Positions 48,215 through 58,132 of a DNA stretch of 64,000 nt are shown here, in pieces. Below the pieces are notes generated by a model. It did no database searches, was not told the origin of the DNA, and saw nothing but the letters and a program-made list of their open reading frames with translations. Origin of the DNA: Pasteurella dagmatis (lineage in GTDB: Bacteria; Pseudomonadota; Gammaproteobacteria; Enterobacterales; Pasteurellaceae). The translations under genes were made by a program, and so were the position numbers. Location of the stretch: positions 1,278,501 through 1,342,500 of the forward strand of contig NZ_LT906448.1 in the NCBI RefSeq assembly GCF_900186835.1, in the 5' to 3' direction. Positions within the stretch are counted from its first letter, which is position 1, and every line of letters starts with the position of its first letter.

Positions 48215-51187
48215 TTAGAATGTGATTTCAGCACTGAGTTTATAGTTACGACCCGGTGAATAGAAACGATTGATACCAGCCCCTGTTTTTTGATTAATTA
48301 AGTTACTTGTACCAAATGGTTTAATCGAACGTGCTGATTCCCAAGTTAAATATTTACGATCTGTTAAATTGTAAACACCAAATTGTAATGTCACATTCTT
48401 GATAGGTTTAACATAAGTCACAAAATCAACTAATGTATAATCATCACTACGCCATTTTATAGCACTGTCTTTATAACCTTGTTCTTTATAGAACATATTG
48501 TAAGTGTCTTTTGCCTTCTTCGCACTTACATGCGTTACATATAAATCAGCACCAAATTTATCTTCTTTATGGTCATAACCAACGCCAAAAACAGATGTTT
48601 TCGGTTGAATAGCATTCATTGGTCTATCGCCATCTAAGCGCCCTTTTTGATATGTAAATTTATAGCTCATATTAAAGCCATCTAAAAAACCAGTAAAATA
48701 ACCAATATTGAGGCGAGAGCTGATTTCCATACCTTTTACTTTAGCGTTATCAACATTCACATTTTGATAAACTTGGAAATCTTGAGCCCGAGCTTGTCCA
48801 CCAACAGAGTTAGTTAAATTTCTCGATCCTAAATACGACAAATCAATGAAATTACGGTATTTAGTTTCGAATAAACTTGTACTAATAAAGCCCCAATTAT
48901 CATGGAATGTGAATGCGATCTCTTTATTTTCAGCTTCTTCTGGTTTTAGATTCGGGTTTGGTAAGATCGTAAAATCAGGATGCTTGAAGGTAAAATATAA
49001 CTCATCCGAAGTTGGCGCTCTAAACCCTTTGGAATATTTCACTTGTAATCTTAAAAAATCTACTGGATCAAATGTTGCTCCTAAAGAATAAGAATGTTTT
49101 TTAAATTTCTTATCTTGCGCAATATAAGCAATATTCTTCTCCGCATTTTGATCATTTTCTGCTTTTTTGGCTTCCCAATCAGCTACATCTGCAATATATT
49201 GAGGATGTTGAGGATTATAATCATATTTTTTAGAATATGGACTTGGTTTCCATGGAGAAATATTATGCAAAGGAATAAATAAACCTTTCACCATATCATC
49301 AGGAATTTTTGGCGTTACTCCAGGAATATATTCTGGTTGATATTTAATATCATCATATCTATAACCTAAATCAACACTAAAATTATTGTGTAGTTTTACA
49401 GTATCAGCTAAATAAAGAGATTTATTTGTTGCCTCTACAGGGATTAAGAAAGAAGTTAACGGCTCATGGCGTGGGCATAAAAAACCATTAAAATTAGAAT
49501 TAGTTTTACAATCTTTCACGTCACCAAACAAACTCATACCTAGCGTTCTTTCTGCCCACCAAGTTGGATCACTACCGCTATATCCTGCTTTATTGACCAT
49601 TTCTTTTCGGACTTTAGAATAAACTCCTCCATAAGAAAGAGTATTTTCAATATTAAATACTGGAATGACTTTCGTTAAATCTAAATTAATTTGTTTAGTT
49701 TCTGTATTTAAATCACGCTCTTTATAATCAAATGAACGATATCCTTTTGAGTTAGGTAATACAATATGATATTTATCCCACCCAGCTGCTGGTTCATATG
49801 TTTTAAATACTTTCCCATTTTGTTCTAACCTTTTATTTAATACCAATTCCTCTCTCACTGGAACATCAGTGTTGTAATTGAATTTGTAAGCAACAATAGG
49901 CTGTTCACAATTAAAAATAGAGCAATCTAGCCAAAAATAAGATTGCCCGAGCCTTTTAGTAATAAAGGCTGCTTGGTTAGTTCCCTTACTAGGGATAAAA
50001 GGATTATTATTTCTATCTACTACCTGTTGATTATCTCCAACTTTTTGTAAATTGACTAAATTTCCCTCTTGATCAACTATCTTTCCATCCTTCAGCTGAA
50101 TACCTAAAGGGTTTTTATAGTTATCACATAACTCATTCCCATCACAATAGTCTTCGGTTCTTGCTCGAGTTTTTATTTTTTGCTGTGAATAAGTTAATTT
50201 CAACGTATCCCAAAATGGCGTAATAGTGTAATTTTCATAAGTAAAAGCAATATTACTGCGTTTAACTTTATCATTAGCATGACGAGATTCTTTTTCATCA
50301 TAAGTTAGATAATTTGACTGTGGCTGCAATGAATAAGAGCGATCATGCCCTTTTGTATGAGATTCATACACATCTGATGCAACAGTAAAACGGTGATTCT
50401 CATTTGGTGTAAAAGAAAATTTAACTAATGTACTTTCTTTAGTGATATCATATGGATCCGTTTTCTCTCTTTCTTTTCCTTGAATATCACTACCTGTTTT
50501 ATAATCATAATTTTCTAACTCATGACCATCCCGTTGAGTATGCATAAATAATGCATCAAACCATTTATAACGACCTGCTGCAGTTAATGTATTTATTCGC
50601 TGATTATCTGCAGAATTATATCCGGTTTTATAGCCTAAATAAGTGTCTTTTTCCGTTAAAAAATCACGAGCATCTTTAGTTTCGAAAAGGACAGCACCGC
50701 CTAAAGAACCACTACCAACTTTTACTGAGTCAGCACCTTTAGCAATTTTAGCTTCTTTTAATGTTTCAATCTCAACACTATTTCTTGTGTTATTAAAGTT
50801 ACCATAACCTTCAAATAATTCTTTGAAGCCTTGTGAAGAAAGTGTTTCTGCTTGGTGTAAACCATCAACAGTAATTGCAACTCGGTTTTCATCTACACCA
50901 CGAATAGCATAACCGCTTGAGCCAAAACGACCTGCTTCAACAACCGTCACGCCTGTTTCATAACGAACTAAATCCCGGCTATCTTGTACTTGTTGACGTT
51001 TTAATTGGCTTGAAGTTTTTATTGTTTCGCCCACTTTTTTATCTTTGACACTGATATCATCTTGTTGTGAAGATACAGTTATCTTTTCAAGCTCAGTTGT
51101 ATCTTGTGCAACTTCAGCGAATGTAACACTACTGTAGCCTAATAATGCCAATGTGATTGCAGAAAGTTTTATTGTATTTTTACACAT
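48215..51187 (-). CDS. TonB-dependent heme/hemoglobin receptor (HgbA/HmbR-like)
   Basis: The 990-residue protein has a signal peptide (KLSAITLALLGYSSVTFA), a TonB box-like start (ELEKITVSS), and a plug with DLVRYETGVTVVEAGRFGSS, GYAIRGVDENRVAITVDG and SVKVGSGSLGGAVLFETKDA. The barrel has the FRAPTSDELYFTFKHPDF motif of the hemoglobin/heme/transferrin receptor group, and ends in YKLSAEITF. It is the last gene after hutX and hutZ, which supports heme as cargo. There are no CCAA repeats in the 5' region, unlike the phase-variable Hgp receptors of H. influenzae. The exact ligand (hemoglobin, hemoglobin-haptoglobin or free heme) cannot be read. Confidence 0.88.
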   Translation of the reverse strand: MCKNTIKLSAITLALLGYSSVTFAEVAQDTTELEKITVSSQQDDISVKDKKVGETIKTSSQLKRQQVQDSRDLVRYETGVTVVEAGRFGSSGYAIRGVDENRVAITVDGLHQAETLSSQGFKELFEGYGNFNNTRNSVEIETLKEAKIAKGADSVKVGSGSLGGAVLFETKDARDFLTEKDTYLGYKTGYNSADNQRINTLTAAGRYKWFDALFMHTQRDGHELENYDYKTGSDIQGKEREKTDPYDITKESTLVKFSFTPNENHRFTVASDVYESHTKGHDRSYSLQPQSNYLTYDEKESRHANDKVKRSNIAFTYENYTITPFWDTLKLTYSQQKIKTRARTEDYCDGNELCDNYKNPLGIQLKDGKIVDQEGNLVNLQKVGDNQQVVDRNNNPFIPSKGTNQAAFITKRLGQSYFWLDCSIFNCEQPIVAYKFNYNTDVPVREELVLNKRLEQNGKVFKTYEPAAGWDKYHIVLPNSKGYRSFDYKERDLNTETKQINLDLTKVIPVFNIENTLSYGGVYSKVRKEMVNKAGYSGSDPTWWAERTLGMSLFGDVKDCKTNSNFNGFLCPRHEPLTSFLIPVEATNKSLYLADTVKLHNNFSVDLGYRYDDIKYQPEYIPGVTPKIPDDMVKGLFIPLHNISPWKPSPYSKKYDYNPQHPQYIADVADWEAKKAENDQNAEKNIAYIAQDKKFKKHSYSLGATFDPVDFLRLQVKYSKGFRAPTSDELYFTFKHPDFTILPNPNLKPEEAENKEIAFTFHDNWGFISTSLFETKYRNFIDLSYLGSRNLTNSVGGQARAQDFQVYQNVNVDNAKVKGMEISSRLNIGYFTGFLDGFNMSYKFTYQKGRLDGDRPMNAIQPKTSVFGVGYDHKEDKFGADLYVTHVSAKKAKDTYNMFYKEQGYKDSAIKWRSDDYTLVDFVTYVKPIKNVTLQFGVYNLTDRKYLTWESARSIKPFGTSNLINQKTGAGINRFYSPGRNYKLSAEITF

Positions 51188-51218
51188 ATGTTCCTATACC
51201 CTAAAAAGTAATAATATA

Positions 51219-51734
51219 TTATTCTTCGTGACCCTCTACCAAGTGAACAAAACTCACTAAGTCATCGCTACTTACTTGGAATGCTTGTCCGAAACCTTTA
51301 ACAAATAACCCTTGAGATGGCTTAAAACTAAATAAGTGGAAATCTTTCATTCTTGATAATTCATCCATTAATGCACCGTGTCTTGCTTTTAATGCTTCCA
51401 CACCCGCTTTCCATTCTTCAGTTTCTCTTTCAACAACACGAGCAACAGCATCGAACGATAAACGTCGACGGGCAAAGATCTGACGGCTTTTACTTTCATC
51501 TTCGATTAACATTAATGATACTTTTGGCACTTCTTGTAAGTTTCTTGCATGACGAGCGATTGTTGAAATAAATACTTGGTATTCACCATTACTAATAGCA
51601 AAAGGCGCATAGCTCACGTTTGGGTTGCCATCAGCACCCACAGTAGCAAGCATCAATGTTTTAGTTTGCGCTTTTAACTCTTGAATTTCTGGGCCTAAGC
51701 GATTTTGTAATACTTCTTGGCGATTAGTTGTCAT
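51219..51734 (-). CDS. hutZ: HutZ-family heme-degrading protein
   Basis: The 171-residue protein belongs to the HugZ/HutZ split-barrel heme utilisation family: LMLATVGADGNPNVSYAPFA, FISTIARHARNLQEVPKVSLML and FARRRLSFDAVARVV. The C-terminal LVEGHEE carries the His expected to bind heme in HutZ proteins. It is 22 bases downstream of hutX and 31 bases upstream of the receptor. It should open the heme ring in the cytosol to release iron. Confidence 0.9.
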   Translation of the reverse strand: MTTNRQEVLQNRLGPEIQELKAQTKTLMLATVGADGNPNVSYAPFAISNGEYQVFISTIARHARNLQEVPKVSLMLIEDESKSRQIFARRRLSFDAVARVVERETEEWKAGVEALKARHGALMDELSRMKDFHLFSFKPSQGLFVKGFGQAFQVSSDDLVSFVHLVEGHEE

Positions 51735-51756
51735 TTTCTTTCCTTTATAACTGTAA

Positions 51757-52245
51757 TTAGATGAATTGCTTAAATTTTTCTACTTGCTCTGGGAACAAGT
51801 TACGCTCATCATCACGACCTAAATACACTTTAAAAATGGTTTGATTATTGTTTGCAATAAATGCAATGTTGTAGCTTTCTTTTCCACGGAAAGGCAAGCT
51901 AACAAAAGCAATCTTCGCAATATTGTCTAGTTTAAGATGACCGTGCAATGCACCTTCTTCACCTTTCATATTCAGATTGTAATAGCCTCTGCCTACGATA
52001 CCTGTTGGAAAGCGATCTTTAATTTCAAAGATTGAACCTTCTTTCTCAATAATTGTGGTAAAAATACCCCAACCACTAATTTCTGCTAAAATTTCTTCCG
52101 CTCTTTCCCCTGAAAATACGCGAACAAATTGATCTGGCAATGAACATAAAATTTCACCTTCTGGCTTTTCAAAATGTGCTGCCATATCCAAGGTAATGGC
52201 TAATGGATTTTGCTCGATATAACTTGCTAGTTGCTCTTTTAACAT
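51757..52245 (-). CDS. hutX: heme carrier/storage protein HutX
   Basis: The 162-residue protein matches the HutX/HuvX family (related to ChuX): ITLDMAAHFEKPEGEILCSLP, ISGWGIFTTIIEKEGSIFEIK, GYYNLNMKGEEGALHGHLKLDNI and FRGKESYNIAFI. HutX in Vibrio binds heme and passes it to HutZ. It is the first gene of the operon, with a candidate Fur box about 60 bases upstream. Confidence 0.9.
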   Translation of the reverse strand: MLKEQLASYIEQNPLAITLDMAAHFEKPEGEILCSLPDQFVRVFSGERAEEILAEISGWGIFTTIIEKEGSIFEIKDRFPTGIVGRGYYNLNMKGEEGALHGHLKLDNIAKIAFVSLPFRGKESYNIAFIANNNQTIFKVYLGRDDERNLFPEQVEKFKQFI

Positions 52246-52305
52246 AGTAATTTTACCTTTCCGATTGAGAATTGATTCAGAAACGAATCACATTTTTATT
52301 AAAAT

Positions 52306-52320
52306 TGATAATAGTTCTTA
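52306..52320 (-). promoter_or_regulatory. candidate Fur box upstream of hutX
   Basis: TGATAATAGTTCTTA matches the 7-1-7 Fur consensus TGATAATNATTATCA at about 11 of 14 positions. The surrounding 300 bases (52246-52553) are AT-rich and otherwise empty apart from the tRNA promoter region. Confidence 0.5.
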
Positions 52321-52553
52321 ATTATATTTGCAATTAATTTTTTTTCAAAATAAATTACACATTTTTTGTATAAAATGTGAGGTACTTCTCTTTATTACAT
52401 AATAGCTTATGAAAAATCACGAGGTATTATTAAAAGATGAAGGGATATAATGACTAAAATAAATACAATTGAATAACAAGCCAAAATTTTTACTTGTCAG
52501 CTTTAAATGAAAAGGTATAATACCGAGTTATCTTAATGATGTTTATTAATATT

Positions 52554-52638
52554 GCCTGGGTGGCGAAATTGGTAGACGCAGTTGATTCAAAATCAACCGC
52601 CTTCGGGTGTGTCGGTTCGAGTCCGACCCTAGGCACCA
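52554..52638 (+). tRNA. tRNA-Leu (anticodon CAA)
   Basis: An 85-base class II tRNA: acceptor GCCTGGG/CCTAGGC, D-loop GGTAGACGC, anticodon stem GTTGA/TCAAC with loop TTCAAAA (anticodon CAA, reads UUG), long variable arm, T-loop GGTTCGAGTCC and encoded CCA. Confidence 0.97.
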
Positions 52639-52660
52639 TTAATAAATAACATTAAAAAAG

Positions 52661-52686
52661 AAAGCCGGCTTTTAGTCGGCTTTTTT
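52661..52686. terminator. terminator between tRNA-Leu and ugd
   Basis: AAAGCCGGC-TTTTA-GTCGGCTTT followed by TTT; A-rich sequence on the other side lets it also end the minus-strand glycan operon. Confidence 0.85.
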
Positions 52687-52712
52687 CATTTATCAATCGT
52701 GCGAATTAAATG

Positions 52713-53882
52713 CTAAATATCGCTGCCTTTTAAATCTCTTGAATACACTTTTTCTAATACATCATCAAGATTACTTGTCACTCGGTTTGCCAAAATGATA
52801 TCGGCTTTTTGCTTAAACTCTGTCAGATCTTTTATCAATTCAGCATCAAAGAATTTCTCGCCTTTATATTCTGGTTCATACACAACTAATTTTACGCCAG
52901 CATTAGTTAAACGGCGCATAATGCCTTTAATACTTGAACTTCTGAAATTATCAGAACCGGCTTTCATTGTGAGACGATATACACCAACAACATTTGGTTT
53001 CTTACTCAAAATATCATTAGCAATAAAGTCTTTACGTGTTGAATTCGACTGAACAATCGCACTAATTAAATTTTGTGGAATGCTTTGGAAGTTCGCTAAT
53101 AATTGCTTGGTATCCTTAGGCAAGCAGTAACCACCATAACCAAAAGATGGGTTATTATAATGTGTGCCAATGCGCGGGTCTAAAGAAACACCATCAATAA
53201 TTTGTTTTGCATCTAAACCAAAGTTTAATGCAAAAGAATCTAATTCGTTAAAGAATGCCACACGAAGTGCCAAATAAGTATTTGCAAATAACTTAATAGA
53301 TTCAGCTTCTGTTGGATTGGTCAACAGAATTGGGGTATTTGGCTCAAGGCTGCAATCACGCAACATTTGTGCAAATTTTTTTGCTGCATCACTATCATCA
53401 CCAACTACAATACGTGATGGGTACAAATTATCATATAACGCCTTGCTTTCACGCAAAAACTCTGGAGAGAAAATAATGCGCTCTGTATTAAACTTCTTAC
53501 GCATTCTTACCACAAAGCCAACGGGAATCGTAGACTTAACCACTAAGTAAGCCGTTTTATTTTGTGCGATTGCGGCTTCTAAAACAGATTCCACAGAACT
53601 CGTATTAAAATAATCCGTTACAGGATCATAATCTGTTGGTGTTGCTATAATAATATATTCAGCCCCCCCATAAGCTTCTGACGTATCGACTGTGGCGTGT
53701 AAAGTCAGTGCTTTTGTCGCTAAATACTCGCTAATTTCAGTATCTTGAATAGGTGAAATCTTATTGTTAATGAGATTTACTTTTTCTGTTGATAGATCTA
53801 ATAACGTCACATCATGCTGTTGTGCCAGTAAAATTGCGTTAGATAAACCAACGTAACCAGCCCCTACAATAGTGATTTTCAT
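52713..53882 (-). CDS. ugd: UDP-glucose 6-dehydrogenase
   Basis: Ugd oxidises UDP-glucose to UDP-glucuronate with NAD+. The 389-residue protein starts with the Rossmann motif [20 protein letters not shown] and has [31 protein letters not shown] and the catalytic Cys in [11 protein letters not shown]. Length fits the ~388-residue enteric form. It is the last gene of the six-gene operon, 29 bases after the kinase-like gene. It supplies the uronic acid donor that the glycan probably contains. Confidence 0.95.
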   Translation of the reverse strand: MKITIVGAGYVGLSNAILLAQQHDVTLLDLSTEKVNLINNKISPIQDTEISEYLATKALTLHATVDTSEAYGGAEYIIIATPTDYDPVTDYFNTSSVESVLEAAIAQNKTAYLVVKSTIPVGFVVRMRKKFNTERIIFSPEFLRESKALYDNLYPSRIVVGDDSDAAKKFAQMLRDCSLEPNTPILLTNPTEAESIKLFANTYLALRVAFFNELDSFALNFGLDAKQIIDGVSLDPRIGTHYNNPSFGYGGYCLPKDTKQLLANFQSIPQNLISAIVQSNSTRKDFIANDILSKKPNVVGVYRLTMKAGSDNFRSSSIKGIMRRLTNAGVKLVVYEPEYKGEKFFDAELIKDLTEFKQKADIILANRVTSNLDDVLEKVYSRDLKGSDI

Positions 53883-53911
53883 ACATTTGCTCCTATATAA
53901 AATTCAAGCCC

Positions 53912-56215
53912 TTATAAAATAAGAGTTAGCTTTTCCTCACATAATGAAAGTAACGTTTCTGTCGTATGTCTACGATCTGGAAACTGTGTACTGAGATAAA
54001 TATGACGAGCCAAAGATAGTAGTGTATAAATTTCAACATCTTGTAGATTCGTCGTTGAATTGCTCGCTAAAAAAGTGCCTAAAAACGCATTTTGATGAGC
54101 AGATAATGCCTCTTTATCTGCATATTTGCGGATTGCAAATTCTTGAATATGAGCTAAATAATTTCCTGCATCTAAAGCGGAATGCCCCAGAGAAGCTAGA
54201 TCAAGATCTAAAAGTACCATTTTCCCCGGCTTGCTTGCACACTCAAGAATTTGATCTTGGTAAAAATCGCGATGTATTGGGACAAAAGAGAAATGCTCTA
54301 ATTTCATTGCGAGTTTTTCACAGCCAGTCAGTACATTAGCAATACGAATTGAAAGTTGAGGTGATAAAAGTTGTGCTTGCATTAAACGCTCACGCAAAAT
54401 GTGAAGCTCTTGCTCTGGTCCCCACATTGGTAAATCTATAAATTTTTCGACCGCACTTTTATGCAACGCACGGATCGCTTTAGCAACAGACTCCCCTAAA
54501 AAAGCCAATCGCTGATTTTCAGGCACGAGTACATCACCAATACAACGTCCGCTGACTTTGATTTGTAGCCAAGTTTTATGTTCAGGTAATATTCCTAATG
54601 GCTCTGGCACACTGATAAGTGCGGTCTGATTAAATCCATTTTCCCAAAGGGCTTTTTGAATATAGTAAGAACGTTTATCTAAACCTTTACTGCGATATTT
54701 TCCAATAACACATTGCTTAGCATTTTTTGTGTCGATTTGGTATTCAACTAATGCACGACGTTGCAACTTATAACGAATCAGTTTGGTCGATTCGAGCAAA
54801 CCTTGATTAGCTTCAGGCAATACATTCATCAACACATCTTGCATTTGAGTCTTATCAGTTAAGGTATTTAAGATAGGATCTAAGGCAAAATCTGCATATT
54901 TTGGAGTAGCAACTTTACTACAGATTGCAGAGTCAGCTAAAATTTGTTCTGCTCGCTGTAATAGTAGCAAGGTATGCTGTTCCCAATCGAGATGACGCTT
55001 ACGGAAAGGCTCAGCGGCTAAACGTAAAATAGCAGAAGCTACGAACCAAGAGAAACCTTCTAAATTTATTTCTGTCTCGGCTTTATATGCTTGCAAAAAA
55101 GTTGCTATTAAATTTTCAGCTTGCCAAACAGGAAGCACACCTTCAATTACTTGAAGTTCTAGCCTTGCTTGCATCGTTGCAAGATCAAATAATGGATTTC
55201 CATTGGCTGAACGATCCCAATCTAAAAGAGAAAGTTCATCAACGCCTTTCTTATTATGACCGAGCACTACTTGATCTAAGGAAAAATCGCCATGAATCAG
55301 CGTAGAAATCACAGGTTGCTCAATTAAACCCTTTGCAACATTTGAAATCAAACACTCAAACCAAAGGCTGTATTCTGGCAAAATAATATTAAAAGTACTT
55401 TGTACCCCTTTTAATGATTGGATTTCATCATTGATGTCATAATTTAAAGGGTGTTTATAAGCCACTTTATGAACTTTCGCTAATTGGCTTGCGACTTTTT
55501 GAATTAAATCTTCAGATGGAATAATTCCATCTTCAGGGCACAAACTCTGCCCTTCTTGCCAATCTGTAATGACAGTATTGAGTGAACCTTCCACGCCTAG
55601 CAATTTAATATAGCCTTGTGCCGCACCAAAGGCTGCCCCTACAAGAACTTTACTAAAATCACTTTCTTTGATGGTTCTTACAACTGCCAATGTTTTTTGA
55701 TGATGGCTGATTCTTGCCACTAAACGGCGCTCAGGTTTATAACGCAAAACATCAACTTGTAAGTTTTCATCTTCAAATTTCGACAGTGAACAAACTTTTA
55801 AAATTTTATGACGTAACTTATTGTCAACTAGCCATTTTAAATTACGGATACCACGATCATAAGCAGGATGAAATAAGATAATGCATAAATCAAAAATCGC
55901 TAGAGGTGCATTCGGCTCACCTTGTTGAACTAATTTTTGTCTTTTCGGATTATTCCAAGAGTTCTCAAATCGTTCTGGAGTTAATGCTTTTGCATAAAAA
56001 TATTTATGCATACCATCTTGCCATTTAACACGCACAGTACAAGCACAGCTGTTAGCGGGTTTATAACGTAAATATTGAATATCTGCTTGCTCAATATCTT
56101 GCAATAATGGCAGTTTTTTCAAGGTGCTGAATAAAACATCACCATCTAATAAGGCAACTAAGCCCGGTAAAGCAGTATCCCTTGCAATAATCTTCTTATC
56201 AGCATTTGTCAGCAT
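53912..56215 (-). CDS. tandem aminoglycoside-phosphotransferase-like (APH) kinase protein
   Basis: The 767-residue protein contains two APH/choline-kinase-like domains in one chain. The first has the catalytic loop HGDFSLDQ (H308-G-D310) and metal motif DWD (332-334); the second has HRDFYQDQ (H648-R-D650) and DLD (670-672). Both keep the catalytic and metal Asp residues. Each half starts with a similar stretch (YLRYKPANSCACTVRV at ~48; LIRYKLQRRALVEYQI at ~479), so the gene is an internal duplication. The substrate is not known; in this operon a sugar or lipid-linked glycan is likely. It has two uptake-signal cores (54450-54458, 54617-54625). Confidence 0.8.
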   Translation of the reverse strand: MLTNADKKIIARDTALPGLVALLDGDVLFSTLKKLPLLQDIEQADIQYLRYKPANSCACTVRVKWQDGMHKYFYAKALTPERFENSWNNPKRQKLVQQGEPNAPLAIFDLCIILFHPAYDRGIRNLKWLVDNKLRHKILKVCSLSKFEDENLQVDVLRYKPERRLVARISHHQKTLAVVRTIKESDFSKVLVGAAFGAAQGYIKLLGVEGSLNTVITDWQEGQSLCPEDGIIPSEDLIQKVASQLAKVHKVAYKHPLNYDINDEIQSLKGVQSTFNIILPEYSLWFECLISNVAKGLIEQPVISTLIHGDFSLDQVVLGHNKKGVDELSLLDWDRSANGNPLFDLATMQARLELQVIEGVLPVWQAENLIATFLQAYKAETEINLEGFSWFVASAILRLAAEPFRKRHLDWEQHTLLLLQRAEQILADSAICSKVATPKYADFALDPILNTLTDKTQMQDVLMNVLPEANQGLLESTKLIRYKLQRRALVEYQIDTKNAKQCVIGKYRSKGLDKRSYYIQKALWENGFNQTALISVPEPLGILPEHKTWLQIKVSGRCIGDVLVPENQRLAFLGESVAKAIRALHKSAVEKFIDLPMWGPEQELHILRERLMQAQLLSPQLSIRIANVLTGCEKLAMKLEHFSFVPIHRDFYQDQILECASKPGKMVLLDLDLASLGHSALDAGNYLAHIQEFAIRKYADKEALSAHQNAFLGTFLASNSTTNLQDVEIYTLLSLARHIYLSTQFPDRRHTTETLLSLCEEKLTLIL

Positions 56216-56253
56216 ATTTATACCTATATTTTAGCGAGATGATTTATCAAAAG

Positions 56254-58098
56254 TTAACCCAATTGCATTTTCCACCAAGTAGCATAATTACCAGCTTTTT
56301 CCAGTAATTGCTGATGGTTTCCTTGCTCAACAATGACACCTCTATCAACAAATAGAATACGATCAGTTCTTGCAGCTAGTGCTAAATCGTGAGTAATCAT
56401 TATTGTTGTACGTCCTTTCATTAAATTCTCTAACGCACTAATCACCTGAGTTTCACTTTCTTGATCCAATCCTACCGTTGGCTCATCTAAAATAAGAATC
56501 GCACTTTTATTAATCGCTGCGCGTGCAATAGCTATACGCTGTCTTTGCCCACCTGAAAGCGATCCTCCACGCTCACTTAGAACAGTGTCATAGCCCTCTG
56601 GTAATGCAGAAATAAAATTATGTGCTTGTGCAAGTTTTGCAGCTTCAATAATTTCTTCATCACTAATATCTGCTCGATTCACAGCACCTAATGCAATATT
56701 TTCACGAACAGTTAAACCGAACAGTAAATTATCCTGTGGCACAATCGCAATCTGTCCACGTACACTAGAGATTTTATAATCACGAATATCTTTACCATCG
56801 ATACAAATACGTCCCTTATTGATGTCATAAAGACGTAAAAGCAAACTAGTAATCGTTGACTTCCCAGCACCTGATGGACCTACAATTGCTACACTTTCTC
56901 CGGCTTTGATTTTGAAGTCCATATCTCGAAGCACTGCCAGCGACTCGCTGTCTTTACCATTATAAGTAAAACTTACGTGCTCAAAACTCACCTGACCCTT
57001 GACGTCAGATAATTCTGGTGCATTTGGCTTATCTTGAATATCTGGCTGCTCATCTAACAAGTTGACGACACGCTCACCTGCGGCTAATGCTTTAGAAAGT
57101 CGGCCTGTATATTTCGCATATTCACGTACAGGACGGAAGGCATTGTTCAGATAAGACATAAAAATAATGAGATCGCCGGGAGTCATTTGCCCTGCTAAAA
57201 CAGAATAGGCTCCTTTCAGTAACACTGCGGCAGAAACAAAAGCCACGATCAAATCCACTCTGCGTTCTAAACCTGCAGACAATTTTTTGGATTGCACGTT
57301 TTGTTTACGACTTTCAAGATCATCACCCACAAAACTACGCATTGTTTCACTTTCTAAAGAAAGGGATTGTACAGTACGGATCGAGCCAATAAACTCTGCT
57401 GCTTTCGCTGCTAATGCACCTTCTCTTTTACGTTGCGCACGACTAACTTCGTGAATACGTTTACTCGAACGAACCGTACTCCACCAAATAATTGGAATTG
57501 CTAGCAAAGTGACCGCACTTAGTTGCCAGTTGATATATATCATCATACTGAACATACCCACGAGAATCAGGATATTGGCTAACATCGGCATTAATGCCGT
57601 AATGACCGCTTCACGCAACATTCCAATATCGTTGATTAAACGCATTGTGAGATCGCCAGTTCTGGCTTGTGAGTGGAAACGCAAAGACAGGCGTTGCATA
57701 TGTGCAAACAGATCATTACGTACACGACTTAAAATTCTGCTACCTGCTAAAGCCAGCCCCACTGTACTTAAATAACTTGATCCCGCCATAAATAACGCAA
57801 TCAAAATCACAGCTGCCGCACAACCGAATAATAAATGCGTGGTATCTAAGGAACTTAATAATGTTGCAACAATACCATTCGGGGGATTTTTAACGCCGTC
57901 TTTTGCTACATCAACTACGTCTAATAACACATAGTCAACGACAAAAGCTAAAGGTAATGGTTTAAGAAGACGCATACCCGTTGCAATTAAAAGTGCACAT
58001 AACGAACCAAAAACGATCATTCGTTCAGGTCGAATGTACTCTTTCAATCGATACGCAACAGTCCACCAAGCACCCTTATTTCCAGACTTACTTCCCAT
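56254..58098 (-). CDS. ABC half-transporter, exporter type (MsbA-like fold)
   Basis: The 614-residue protein has a six-helix membrane domain (residues ~28-325) and a C-terminal ATPase with Walker A GPSGAGKST (407-415), Q-loop IVPQDN, signature LSGGQRQR (from 514), Walker B ILILDEP and the switch His in MITHD. It would work as a homodimer. Set between glycosyltransferases and a kinase-like gene, it probably flips or exports a glycolipid or short glycan, not a drug. It starts 34 bases after the upstream glycosyltransferase. An uptake-signal core is at 57512-57520. Confidence 0.88.
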   Translation of the reverse strand: MGSKSGNKGAWWTVAYRLKEYIRPERMIVFGSLCALLIATGMRLLKPLPLAFVVDYVLLDVVDVAKDGVKNPPNGIVATLLSSLDTTHLLFGCAAAVILIALFMAGSSYLSTVGLALAGSRILSRVRNDLFAHMQRLSLRFHSQARTGDLTMRLINDIGMLREAVITALMPMLANILILVGMFSMMIYINWQLSAVTLLAIPIIWWSTVRSSKRIHEVSRAQRKREGALAAKAAEFIGSIRTVQSLSLESETMRSFVGDDLESRKQNVQSKKLSAGLERRVDLIVAFVSAAVLLKGAYSVLAGQMTPGDLIIFMSYLNNAFRPVREYAKYTGRLSKALAAGERVVNLLDEQPDIQDKPNAPELSDVKGQVSFEHVSFTYNGKDSESLAVLRDMDFKIKAGESVAIVGPSGAGKSTITSLLLRLYDINKGRICIDGKDIRDYKISSVRGQIAIVPQDNLLFGLTVRENIALGAVNRADISDEEIIEAAKLAQAHNFISALPEGYDTVLSERGGSLSGGQRQRIAIARAAINKSAILILDEPTVGLDQESETQVISALENLMKGRTTIMITHDLALAARTDRILFVDRGVIVEQGNHQQLLEKAGNYATWWKMQLG

Positions 58099-58132
58099 TC
58101 TTTTGATCCTTATTTATCAATTTACTTTATGC

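Noticed and set aside
50700..51187. Search for CCAA-type repeats in the hemoglobin-type receptor
   Set aside because: None are present in the first 500 bases of the gene.
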